DNA of 64,000 nucleotides. Source: an uncultured Verrucomicrobia subdivision 3 bacterium. Its GTDB lineage: Bacteria; Verrucomicrobiota; Verrucomicrobiia; Limisphaerales; UBA8199. Made by a program: the position numbers and the translations under genes. This document shows positions 17,968 through 26,814 of the stretch, piece by piece. The stretch spans positions 16,915 to 80,914 of the forward strand of contig CAIWMU010000139.1 in assembly GCA_903913865.1 (NCBI GenBank), read 5' to 3'. The notes under the pieces were generated by a model. The model made no database searches. It saw only the letters and a program-made list of their open reading frames with translations, and was not told the origin of the DNA. The stretch's first letter is position 1. Every line of letters starts with the position of its first letter.

Positions 17968-19385
17968 CAGGCAATCCGTTTGGCGCGGGCCCCTTTCGGC
18001 GTGTCCTCAATCACCCAACCCTTGGCCTTCAGTTCATCGCGGAGGCCATCGCTCTGCTTGAAATCTTTGGCTTTCCGTGCAGCCTGCCGGGCCTCGACAA
18101 GAGCCAGGATTTCCGCTGGAACGACTGCCGCCGAAGGAAGTCCGACACCCAAAACCCCATCAATCTTTTCCCAGCTTGCCAAAAGGGAGGCGGCTTGGGC
18201 CGGCAAAATCGAATTCTCGGCGAGCTTCCGGTTTGTCTCACGAATCCACTCAAACACCGCGCCCCAGGTGCCTGAAATGTTCAAGTCATCCTCCAGCGGC
18301 TTTGAGAGTTGTCGGACCAGGGCATCATCGGCTCCAGCCGTCTCTCCCGCCGCGATTTCCCGAAGTTTTCCGATGCACTCATCAATTCGCTGCAGGGAAC
18401 TGCGCGCACCCTGAAGTCCCTCCAGGGTGAAATTGAAGGTCTCCCGATAGTGTGCTGTCAGGAGGAGATAACGGATCTCCCGGCCGGAAAACCCTTTGGC
18501 AATCAGATCCCTCAGGGTGAAGAAATTACCGAGCGATTTGCTCATCTTGCGGCCTTCCACAAGCAGGTGGGCGCCGTGCATCCAATATTTTACAAAGCGC
18601 TGGCCCTCGGGTTGCAGGCCGGTTCCTTCGCTCTGGGCGATTTCATCTTCATGATGGGGGAACATGAGGTCCTCACCACCCAAATGGAGGTCGAAGCTGG
18701 GCCCCAGAAGCTGCATGCTCATTGCGCTGCATTCAATGTGCCAGCCGGGGCGGCCTTCGCCCCAAGGGCTGGGCCAGAACACGGCACCGTCCTCCGGCAC
18801 ACGGGCTTTCCAGAGGGCAAAGTCAGCGAGCGATTCCTTGGCGTATTCGTCGTTGGCGACCCGCTCCCCGGTGCGCATTTCCTCAAAATTCAGGTGAACA
18901 AGCTGGCCGTAGCAGCAGCCGGCACCCCGGTATTTCTGGATCGAGAAATAGACCGAGCCATCGGGTGCCTGATAGGCGAAACCGCGCTGCACGAGCCGCG
19001 AGATCAGGTCCACGATCGCGGGGATATGCTCCGTCGCTCTTGGCGTGTGGTGGGGAGTGCGGCACTGCAAGGCGGCGAGATCCTCTAAAAAGGCCTTTTC
19101 AAACTTCCCGGTGAAATCGCTCAAGGTGCCACCGGTCTCCTTCACACGCCGGATGATTTTGTCATCCACATCCGTGATGTTCATCACATGGCGCACGTTG
19201 TAGCCATGGAATTCGAGGCTACGGCGCACCAGATCGCCAAAGACGAAGGTGCGCCAGTTCCCAATGTGGGCGTAATCATACACAGTCGGCCCGCAGCAAT
19301 AGAGGCCCACGTTTTTTCCGGATGGATCGAGAGGGACAAAATCCTGCACCGACCGCGTCAATGTATTCAGCAGCTTCAAACCCAT
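17967..19385 (-). CDS. cysS: Cysteinyl-tRNA synthetase
   Basis: CysRS charges tRNA-Cys. The 472-residue class I synthetase has the Zn-site Cys and HIGH-type signature CCGPTVYDYAHIGNWRTF, a WHIECSAMS segment, GGEDLMFPHHEDEIAQSE and the KMSKSLGN loop. The C-terminal DALR-like helical domain and a short basic tail complete it. Length and motif order are normal. It is upstream of tmk on the same strand. Confidence 0.97.
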   Translation of the reverse strand: MGLKLLNTLTRSVQDFVPLDPSGKNVGLYCCGPTVYDYAHIGNWRTFVFGDLVRRSLEFHGYNVRHVMNITDVDDKIIRRVKETGGTLSDFTGKFEKAFLEDLAALQCRTPHHTPRATEHIPAIVDLISRLVQRGFAYQAPDGSVYFSIQKYRGAGCCYGQLVHLNFEEMRTGERVANDEYAKESLADFALWKARVPEDGAVFWPSPWGEGRPGWHIECSAMSMQLLGPSFDLHLGGEDLMFPHHEDEIAQSEGTGLQPEGQRFVKYWMHGAHLLVEGRKMSKSLGNFFTLRDLIAKGFSGREIRYLLLTAHYRETFNFTLEGLQGARSSLQRIDECIGKLREIAAGETAGADDALVRQLSKPLEDDLNISGTWGAVFEWIRETNRKLAENSILPAQAASLLASWEKIDGVLGVGLPSAAVVPAEILALVEARQAARKAKDFKQSDGLRDELKAKGWVIEDTPKGARAKRIA

Positions 19386-19436
19386 AAATGAAGGAACTAG
19401 GCTAGGCGTGATTCCGACGATTGCAACCCGAGAATT

Positions 19437-20033
19437 TTACCCGAGATTTCCGCCTTTGCTCCGTTCCGGCGAGTCGAGTACGGCCCGACGCTGCGTGTCG
19501 TTGAGTTCAATCCATTTGCCGGGCTCCAAAGTGGTCAGAAGAAAGGATCCGATGCGCACGCGCATGAGCCGGAGGGTGGGGTGACCTATGGCGGCAGTCA
19601 TGCGCCTGACCTGACGGTTTTTGCCCTCAACGAGTTCAAGACCCAGCCAGCATGTTGGGACGCTTTTTCTGAACCGAATCGGGGGCACGCGAGGGGCGGG
19701 GGTGGGCTGGGGATCCAGCATCCAGCAGCGGCAAGGAAGGGTGGCGTGACCCTGTATCACCAGGCCCTTTGCAAGGGTGTCCAAAGAGTTCTGTTCTGGA
19801 ACCCGCTCCACTTCGACCCAATATTCCCGTTCGTGGGCACTGCGCGGGTGCAGTAGACGACTGTTCAATGCCGATTCATCGCTGAGCAGGAGGAGGCCTT
19901 CTGAGTCGGCATCCAGACGGCCGATCGGGTAAACACTTTTTGGAAAGCCAAACTCGCAAAGCGGACGGTTGGGTGAACCATCCGGGGTGAATTGGGAGAG
20001 GACTCCAAACGGTTTGTTGAAAGCAAGGAGCAT
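19437..20033 (-). CDS. rluE: RluE/RsuA-family rRNA pseudouridine synthase
   Basis: The 198-residue protein starts MLLAFNKPFGVLSQFTPD and carries the catalytic-Asp motif GRLDADSEGLLLLS (about 38-51), LVEGKNRQVRRMTAAIGHPTLRL and VRIGSF. It lacks the N-terminal S4 domain of RsuA/RluB. This short form matches RluE, which modifies a single uridine of 23S rRNA (U2457 in E. coli). The site in this organism is inferred. Confidence 0.85.
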   Translation of the reverse strand: MLLAFNKPFGVLSQFTPDGSPNRPLCEFGFPKSVYPIGRLDADSEGLLLLSDESALNSRLLHPRSAHEREYWVEVERVPEQNSLDTLAKGLVIQGHATLPCRCWMLDPQPTPAPRVPPIRFRKSVPTCWLGLELVEGKNRQVRRMTAAIGHPTLRLMRVRIGSFLLTTLEPGKWIELNDTQRRAVLDSPERSKGGNLG

Positions 20034-20108
20034 GGATCAATCACGGATCGGGAACTTACGACCGGGGATGGGCCCCCGCGTTTGCATGGCTTGGGGGAGG
20101 TTCATGCC

Positions 20109-23100
20109 TCATGGGCGGACCTGGAGCCGGAACATAGCCGGATTGCCTGGTGGATTCGTGGGCAACAGCATTGAGGCCGGGGATGACTTGGGCTGGACCC
20201 AATCCCCCACCGGGGTCCATTGGTTTGCGTTGGATTTGGATTCCAACCGGTAGGCGTGAGGAGGGGAGGGCGGCCAGAGCAACTGGACCCGGTTGGATGG
20301 AGTGGCTTGAACCTCCAGCTTCAGATCGGCGGGTAGCAGAGCGGAAGCCCCGCCTGCGGTCTGACTATTTGTTGGTGTGAAGGTTTGTGCACGGAACCAT
20401 GTTGCCGGTGCGCGGTTCGATACATCGAGATGTGATACTCCGGATGTGGCCTCGGTCCAGGGAGTTGCGTTCAGCCACGATTGTGCGTTCGTGCTGGACT
20501 GGATTCGATAAAGGTTTCCGGCGGTCGTGGGCCATTCGAGCCGGATGATCTGCGGGTTGGGCAGGGTGGCTGTGAGTTTGAATGCCGGTCTGGGCAGGAG
20601 GGGGTCTGTCCCGGCGAGAAATTCAGCCAGATCGGTGAGCCCATCACCATCGGAATCGGTTGTGGAAGTTCGGCGGGTGGATGTGTTGCCAAAGAATGCC
20701 AGTTCCCAGGCATCGGAGATGCCGTTGTGATTGATATCGGCAAAGGTGTAGTTGCCGGAGAACGTGATGGATCCCCCTGGCGCCAGATGGTTGGTGATGG
20801 AATTGGGTGCCTGGTAGTAGGGCACATCCACGTATTCCATAATGTATTCCCCGGGCGGGGCATTCGTGAACACGGCGTAGGTCCCCACACCCTTCTTGTG
20901 CAGGGGACCGCTCAGGAGGTAGGAGGACTGCCAGAGGTTGTTGGTGATCGTCACCGTGCCCGGTGCCAGATTGGACATGGTGATGGAGATGTCATCGACG
21001 AGCCATCCCGGGCGGGTGGCCGTTTCGGGAGAGATCAGGAGGTAATACCAGACCAGATAGACCACCTTTCCAGCAAAGGGGGTGAGATCCAGTTCCTCTT
21101 CAATCCAATCAAAGGAGGAATCCCCGAATTCCGCGATGGGGACGGCCGCCTGATTATCCGCCACAACCATCACCTGCCCAAACTCGACATCATAACCGGA
21201 AAGGTCTGAGAAGTCGTAGGTGTGCCAGAATTTCAGGGTGCTGACGTTGCCGTTAGTGAGGTAAATGGCGGGGCTGATCAGGAATGCCTCAGTGAAATCC
21301 ACCGCAGCCCCTTTGAGATTCGAACCCCAGGCATTGGGTGGCGAATGGGCGGATGTGGCCAACTCGTTGGAGGGAACCCCCAGAGTCCATTCAGGGGTGG
21401 AGCCGGGGACGAAAAATGAGGGGTCGGTATAGGTGGACCAGTTTGTGGCGCCCGAATCCAGATTGTCGGTCCATGGGGCGATGACGGGCCTCAGGGTTTG
21501 GAAGGTATAGAGGTGCCCGTTGTTGTCGTCCACGATGGCGTTCCCGGCGGCATCACGGCTTACGACCTGATAGTAATAGAGCCGGTCCGGCGCAAGGAAC
21601 GGGATCGAGACCTCGTGAGCGGTGGAAAGTTCCCCGGCATAGGCAGTTCGATTGAGGATCTGGGATTCCCCGAACTGGACGAGCGCATCTGTCGGCTCGT
21701 CGGTATCCCAGTAGACGATTGCCGAGACGTAGTCTGGTTCCGCCTCCACAAGCAGGGTGGATGGGGGTTGGGTATCGATGATGGCGGTGGCTGTTGACGT
21801 GGAGGCAAGGGAGTCGGTGTAGTGAACGGTGAGGGTGTCGCCATTTGCTCCACGCACCTTTCCCGACTGGGGAGCATTTGTGGAGGGAATCAGATCAAGG
21901 TAACCGGCAAAGATGCCGGATTGTGGCGTTTCAAAGAGGGTTGTCTGCAGCGGTCCCGGCTGGGTGTCGGTGCCTGCGGTGACGGTGACGGTCCCCAGAC
22001 CCGCTCTGGACGAGTCCCCCACCTGAATAATCACCCGGGATGGCATTGTGTAAGCTGCGGAATCAAGGAGCACATCACCACCTCCGTGGGAACCCGGAGC
22101 CAGATAAGCGAGGATTTTGGCCAAAATCGGACCCCTGTCGGCAGTGGGAATGGCATCGAACGGGAAGGAGCAAAAGACCAGACGGCCCGGAGCCGTCTGC
22201 CCGGGGCCGGGATACCGGAGCCCGACGGTTCGCCCGGAACCGTTTCTGAACAGGCTTGCAGCTTTCGGTCCGGGAACGAAGGTGTCGGAAATATCCGGGC
22301 CGAGCAGTCCCATCCACAGGTTCTCATACTCAACGTAATCCATCGTCAGGCTGATCCCTGCGGAGATTGGATCGAGGGGGATTCCCTCAATCTCGGCTGC
22401 CCCAGTGCTGTCAGGATCCGGGGTGTAGGATTGTATCTGGAGCACATCCCGGATGAAGCCCGCCCCGACCGACTCCTCCAGCCGCGATAGCACTTCCATG
22501 GAGGCCACAAAGAGGGAACCTCCTGAGGCAAGGTAGTTGGATATCGCCACACGCTCTGCGGGTGACCACACTCCGGCCAGTTCCGGGACCCGCCAAACCA
22601 CGGCGCGATAGCTGGAGAGGAGTCCGGCCGGTGGGGAACCTTTTTTGGTGGCATCCCAGAAATCCCAGGATGCACCGCTGGCGGCCAATGCCTCGGTGTA
22701 GCCTGTTATGGGCGGGGCTCCGAGTGTCATAGGGTCATCCGCAAAGGAATCGACAAGCAGGATCGGGGGGACAGCCTTGATGTTGATCTGGTAGAGGGCA
22801 CCGGAGTTGTCATTGGTGGCGGTGTTGCCTGCAGCATCCGTGGAACAGATGTAGAGGTAGTAGGTCTGGTTGGGCTTCAAACCATCAAGGGAGAGGCTGT
22901 GGCTGGTTTCGAGGGTGTTGTTTGTCAGGGACCGGCTCCAGCTCTGGCGGTTTGAATTGGTGCCAAAACGGACGATGGAGCTTCCCGGTTCGTCCGTGGA
23001 CCATCCGAGAATCGCCTGTCCAAACTGGTTCGTGATGGTGACCGCACTGATGGAGGGAGGGGAGAAGTCCGCGTGGGCGGTTGCAGAGCGCCAAACGCCG

Positions 23101-25583
23101 GAGGATGTGTCGAAATAGCGGGCTTCAATCAGGTCCCGATCCGCCAATTGCAGGCGACCATCCGGGATGGGGGGGCCTATGGCCGTTTGAACTGAGCCGG
23201 TGAAGACTCCACTCGAGCCATCCTGCAACAGAAGGACCGGTTCGGGGGTTGGCTCGGAGGTGCTGGAAATGGAGATCATGGAGGATGTGCGCCCTGCCAG
23301 ATCTGTATCGACAAGGTGGAGGTGGATCGGCTGCCCCTGCCTGTATCCCGGGCGATTCAAACCCAAAACACCGGTGCCGGCTGGGGCGATGTCCGCTGAG
23401 ATCACCAGCGCGAAGTCCTGATCCACCGCACCTGTCTCTAACACCACATCCTCTGCCACCCGGACGGCCCTTACCCGGATCTGGTAGCGCCCGAGAATGG
23501 GAGATGCGAGATGGACCGCCTCGACATTGTTGACCGTGTCGGACTGGGTGGCATTCGGGACGGATTCCCCGTTAAAAAACTGGTTGCCCTTGTAAATCAC
23601 CCCCGTGGGGTCGGTCACCTCAAGATTCAAGTCGTTGACTAGAGCTGGAATGGCACCTGGAAAGCCAGGGGCATCCGAGTAGGTGATGGTGATTTTCAGC
23701 GGTTGGTCGGTTGATGCCACCACGATTTCACGCTTGTAAAGCTGGCCGTTGGTCAAGGGGGCGGACTGATCCAGAAATTGGGGGCTCATGGGGCCTGCGT
23801 CTCCTGACGGAAACGGCAGGAAGGCTGTCAGGTCGATGCGGCCCCAGCCTTCGTCCATATTTGGAACGGGGCCGGTGCCAAACTCGTCGAACAGGTCCAC
23901 AGCTGAATTGATCAGGGCGGCCTTGACCAGAGCCGGGGACGGCGTCTGATTCGTGTGCCCCTCGCGATACCACTGAACGAAGACGGCAGCGGCCCCGGAT
24001 GCATGGGGGCCAGCCTGACTGGTGCCTCCCTGATACTGGTAGTAGGAGGAGATGGCAGACCAGGCATATTGGTCCGATGCTGAGGCCGACTGCAGTGAGG
24101 AAATGTAGGTGCCGGGGGCCACGACATCCGGCTTGATCCTCCCATCCTCACAGGGGCCACGGCTGGAGAAATCGGCCATGGTTTCAGGCCCATCCGCATA
24201 GATCAGGAAGTCGATCCGGTCATTTTGAGAGGCGCCGGTTGCAATGACGTTCTTTGCAATGGCCGGGCTGCCGATCGTCTGGGCGCTGGGACCAGCGTTT
24301 CCGGCCGAGAACTCCAGAATGTAGGGCTGGTCTCCAAGCCGAAGCGCATCGGCATCCCGGACCAGTTCATCGAACTCCATCGCGGAAACATCATATCTGC
24401 CCTGGGTGTCATCCCCCCAGCTGTTGGAGCCTATGTCGGCTCCTGCGCGTAGGGCGTCCCGCGTGAGCCTTTCATAACTTGGGGGGGCGTAGTAGCCGCC
24501 CACGCCGTCAAAGATCCGTTGGGCGATAATATTGGCCCCCGGCGCGACCCCCAGGCCATAGAGTGCTCCGTTGTCATCCATCTCGCCGGTTGCTCCGTTG
24601 CCCGCTATGATGCCAGCGACATGGGTTCCGTGGCTGTGCTCATCCGCCGCATCCGGCAGTCCGCCATAGGCAAAAAAAACAGGAGTGCGACCCAGCAGAT
24701 CCGGGTGCATCGTGTCGGCATCGCCATTGTTCAATCCGCTATCGGCGACGGCCACCGTGACTCCGGATCCGTCGTAACCAGCCTCCTGGGTCAGGAGTCG
24801 CCCCGGTCCGGCATCACCTGCCACGAGCTTGGATGCCACTTCGTCGAACAGTTTCATCCGGGGGGCAGGCTCGATCCAGAGCACGGCGGGAGAGTTGGCA
24901 AGATCAAGCATCCGGCCCGCTGCAAGGGTGCCACGCAGAATCCGTCCTGATTTTAGAAGACTATCCTGATCCACCACCGTCAAAAGGCTTCGAATCTGTT
25001 CCAGTTCCCCACCGGTGGTGTCGCTGGCAGCCAGCACGGTGATTGCAGCAGGCGCTGAACGGGCCTTCGAGCCTGCCAGGCTCCGGTGAATTTTCCATGC
25101 GGGGAGATACTCCCCCACCCAGCTGACGAAGGGCAGGGCTCGGATGGCTGAGGACCGGATGTTCGTCCCTCGTCCCAGCCAGGCATTGTCAGTGGTATAT
25201 CGAAGCAGGGTAAGTCCCAGTTGTTGCAAGGTCGCCCGCTGGTGAAGGTCCGGGGGGGACTCCAACTGGATGAGCAGCAGACCGTTCGTGGCTGTGCTGT
25301 CACTGCTGGACATGGTGCGACTCGTGAGAGTGGGGATGCGGGTCGGGTATCCGGCGTCAAGGGACCTTACTGTGGGAGCGACACTCTTCGCAGTTTCAGG
25401 ACTTCCACTCTCCCTGGGATTGGTTGAATTGTTCCTGGCGGGGTATCCGAGTGGCCCTGTTTGAACAAGTTCGTTCCGTAGTCGGATTTCGCCACTCCGG
25501 ACTGTCCCGAAAATCAATGGAAAGATGGCAAGGACAGCCGCCACACGTTTAACGGGGTGGCCCCGGATGAATCGAAGCGTCAC
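20109..25583 (-). CDS. Very large exported subtilisin-like (S8) protease with multidomain C-terminal region
   Basis: I use the GTG at 25583 (1824 aa) because it starts a signal peptide (RFIRGHPVKRVAAVLAIFPLIFG). The open frame continues to an ATG at 25757, but the extra 58 residues look non-coding. From this start the catalytic Asp is about 281 (VADSGLN), His about 318 (HSHGTHVAG), oxyanion Asn about 429 (SAGNAGP) and Ser about 522 (GGTSQAGPHASG), so it should be active. A KP-43-like jelly-roll follows, then FN3-like segments, a glutamine-amidotransferase-like region (about 1000-1200), a MAM-like domain, two Ca-binding stretches (DINHNGISDAWE, DSDGDGLTDLAE) and two 'YRIQSSTN..W'-type repeats. 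It could mature surface proteins such as the neighbouring giant; that is inference. Confidence 0.92.
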   Translation of the reverse strand: MTLRFIRGHPVKRVAAVLAIFPLIFGTVRSGEIRLRNELVQTGPLGYPARNNSTNPRESGSPETAKSVAPTVRSLDAGYPTRIPTLTSRTMSSSDSTATNGLLLIQLESPPDLHQRATLQQLGLTLLRYTTDNAWLGRGTNIRSSAIRALPFVSWVGEYLPAWKIHRSLAGSKARSAPAAITVLAASDTTGGELEQIRSLLTVVDQDSLLKSGRILRGTLAAGRMLDLANSPAVLWIEPAPRMKLFDEVASKLVAGDAGPGRLLTQEAGYDGSGVTVAVADSGLNNGDADTMHPDLLGRTPVFFAYGGLPDAADEHSHGTHVAGIIAGNGATGEMDDNGALYGLGVAPGANIIAQRIFDGVGGYYAPPSYERLTRDALRAGADIGSNSWGDDTQGRYDVSAMEFDELVRDADALRLGDQPYILEFSAGNAGPSAQTIGSPAIAKNVIATGASQNDRIDFLIYADGPETMADFSSRGPCEDGRIKPDVVAPGTYISSLQSASASDQYAWSAISSYYQYQGGTSQAGPHASGAAAVFVQWYREGHTNQTPSPALVKAALINSAVDLFDEFGTGPVPNMDEGWGRIDLTAFLPFPSGDAGPMSPQFLDQSAPLTNGQLYKREIVVASTDQPLKITITYSDAPGFPGAIPALVNDLNLEVTDPTGVIYKGNQFFNGESVPNATQSDTVNNVEAVHLASPILGRYQIRVRAVRVAEDVVLETGAVDQDFALVISADIAPAGTGVLGLNRPGYRQGQPIHLHLVDTDLAGRTSSMISISSTSEPTPEPVLLLQDGSSGVFTGSVQTAIGPPIPDGRLQLADRDLIEARYFDTSSGVWRSATAHADFSPPSISAVTITNQFGQAILGWSTDEPGSSIVRFGTNSNRQSWSRSLTNNTLETSHSLSLDGLKPNQTYYLYICSTDAAGNTATNDNSGALYQINIKAVPPILLVDSFADDPMTLGAPPITGYTEALAASGASWDFWDATKKGSPPAGLLSSYRAVVWRVPELAGVWSPAERVAISNYLASGGSLFVASMEVLSRLEESVGAGFIRDVLQIQSYTPDPDSTGAAEIEGIPLDPISAGISLTMDYVEYENLWMGLLGPDISDTFVPGPKAASLFRNGSGRTVGLRYPGPGQTAPGRLVFCSFPFDAIPTADRGPILAKILAYLAPGSHGGGDVLLDSAAYTMPSRVIIQVGDSSRAGLGTVTVTAGTDTQPGPLQTTLFETPQSGIFAGYLDLIPSTNAPQSGKVRGANGDTLTVHYTDSLASTSTATAIIDTQPPSTLLVEAEPDYVSAIVYWDTDEPTDALVQFGESQILNRTAYAGELSTAHEVSIPFLAPDRLYYYQVVSRDAAGNAIVDDNNGHLYTFQTLRPVIAPWTDNLDSGATNWSTYTDPSFFVPGSTPEWTLGVPSNELATSAHSPPNAWGSNLKGAAVDFTEAFLISPAIYLTNGNVSTLKFWHTYDFSDLSGYDVEFGQVMVVADNQAAVPIAEFGDSSFDWIEEELDLTPFAGKVVYLVWYYLLISPETATRPGWLVDDISITMSNLAPGTVTITNNLWQSSYLLSGPLHKKGVGTYAVFTNAPPGEYIMEYVDVPYYQAPNSITNHLAPGGSITFSGNYTFADINHNGISDAWELAFFGNTSTRRTSTTDSDGDGLTDLAEFLAGTDPLLPRPAFKLTATLPNPQIIRLEWPTTAGNLYRIQSSTNAQSWLNATPWTEATSGVSHLDVSNRAPATWFRAQTFTPTNSQTAGGASALLPADLKLEVQATPSNRVQLLWPPSPPHAYRLESKSNANQWTPVGDWVQPKSSPASMLLPTNPPGNPAMFRLQVRP

Positions 25584-25790
25584 ACGCCTAGGATAGTCCT
25601 CAGCGAGGGAAACACAAGCGTTCGGAATTTGCGAATCAGATCCTTTTGGATGAGCGGAAAAGCGGGTTTTGGTGCCTTCCGGGGGCAGATAGTTTATCCC
25701 CCACGCTTTGGCCCCGAGGCACAGTTGTGATGAAGTCTTTGGACAAACGGTTGTCACCCGGCCCCCGATGCGGTATCAAACAGGGGAACA

Positions 25791-26513
25791 ATGATTGGAA
25801 CAGTCTTAAATGTGGCAGGGGTTGTGGTCGGATCGGTCGCGGGGCTGGCGGGCCGTCAGGGGTTGGGGGCTGGAAGAGAGTCCTACTTCAAGGTCATCAT
25901 AGGTGTTTTTACTGTGTGGTATGGCCTCAGGCTGACCTGGGTGAGTGTGCATGGTTCATTTTACAGCGTTTCAAAGCAGATGGTCATCACTTTGATGGCG
26001 ATGAGTCTCGGCAGGTTGCTGGGGCGCTTGATGGGGTTGCAGAACTTTTCCAACCGGTTGGGTCGCTTCGCGAAAGAAAGAATCTCCAGCGCCCGCCCGG
26101 ATGATCCCCAGAGGATTGGCAATGGGTTTAGCACGGCGGGGGTTCTATTTTGCGCGGCCCCGCTCGGTATTCTGGGGGCGGTTCAGGATGGGTTGAGCGA
26201 TTATTGGTATCCTTTGGCAATCAAGGGGGTGATGGATGGGTTGGCCGCCATGGGGTTTGTGACCATGTTCGGCTCGGGTGTGATTTTGTCCACCCTCCCA
26301 CTTCTGGCATTTCAAGGCACGATCACCCTCCTTGTTTTGCGGTTTGCCCGGCCATGGCTTGAGCTTCACAGTCTGATTGATCCCATAAACGCCGTCGGGG
26401 GGTTGCTGGTCTTCAGTGTGGCCCTCGTCATTCTTCAGTTGAAAAAGCTCGAGTTGGCCGATTATCTCCCCAGTCTTGCCGTGGCACCGGCGATCGCCTG
26501 GTTTTGGGGGTAG
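25791..26513 (+). CDS. DUF554 family membrane protein
   Basis: The 240-residue protein starts MIGTVLNVAGVVVGSVAGLAG at 25791, just after a good Shine-Dalgarno stretch (CAGGGGAACA). It has about seven hydrophobic helices. The opening, the CAAPLGILGAVQDGL segment and the GMxAMGFVTMFGSGV-like region fit DUF554 (YdfK-type) proteins, which are predicted integral inner-membrane proteins of unknown function. Nothing in the context suggests a transported substrate. Confidence 0.88.
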   Translation: MIGTVLNVAGVVVGSVAGLAGRQGLGAGRESYFKVIIGVFTVWYGLRLTWVSVHGSFYSVSKQMVITLMAMSLGRLLGRLMGLQNFSNRLGRFAKERISSARPDDPQRIGNGFSTAGVLFCAAPLGILGAVQDGLSDYWYPLAIKGVMDGLAAMGFVTMFGSGVILSTLPLLAFQGTITLLVLRFARPWLELHSLIDPINAVGGLLVFSVALVILQLKKLELADYLPSLAVAPAIAWFWG

Positions 26514-26814
26514 AAGTTCCAAGGCGTCACCTCATTCCTGGTTGATTTGGTTCCGGATAACGATCACGCGCGCAACATCCACGTTTCGAATCCGTAATAA
26601 TGCGGATAATTTTTTTATCATCAGTTGGTTGACAAAGCGGATGCTGTGTGGGAATTTTTTGAGGCAGATGTCCCACTTAGTTCGAACAACAGGAGACCAT
26701 AGGGTGTAGATTTAGGAAACATTCGGAAGCAGGATTCTTCCGAAATTCCACCGTTTGGTCCTTCGGGGTGGGTGTTGTTGGGTTATTGATGTCCGTCATC
26801 TTGAAGGCTTAAGT
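26514..26814 (+). promoter_or_regulatory. Leader region of the giant gene, with hairpins
   Basis: No gene fits in this 301-bp gap. ATCCG (26590-26594) pairs with CGGAT (26603-26607) and is followed by seven T residues (26610-26616), a weak terminator for the DUF554 gene. TTGACA occurs at 26629-26634 but no good -10 box follows at normal spacing. A perfect 8-bp hairpin (TTCGGAAG at 26722-26729, CTTCCGAA at 26737-26744, 7-nt loop) would lie in the mRNA leader, about 70 nt before the start codon. GAAGG at 26803-26807 is a plausible ribosome-binding site for the ATG at 26815. Confidence 0.45.

Noticed and set aside
25751..25779. Sigma-70-like promoter TTGTCA-17-TATCAA before the DUF554 gene
   Set aside because: The predicted start would fall inside the ribosome-binding site, about 5 nt before the ATG, so it is unlikely to be the functional promoter.
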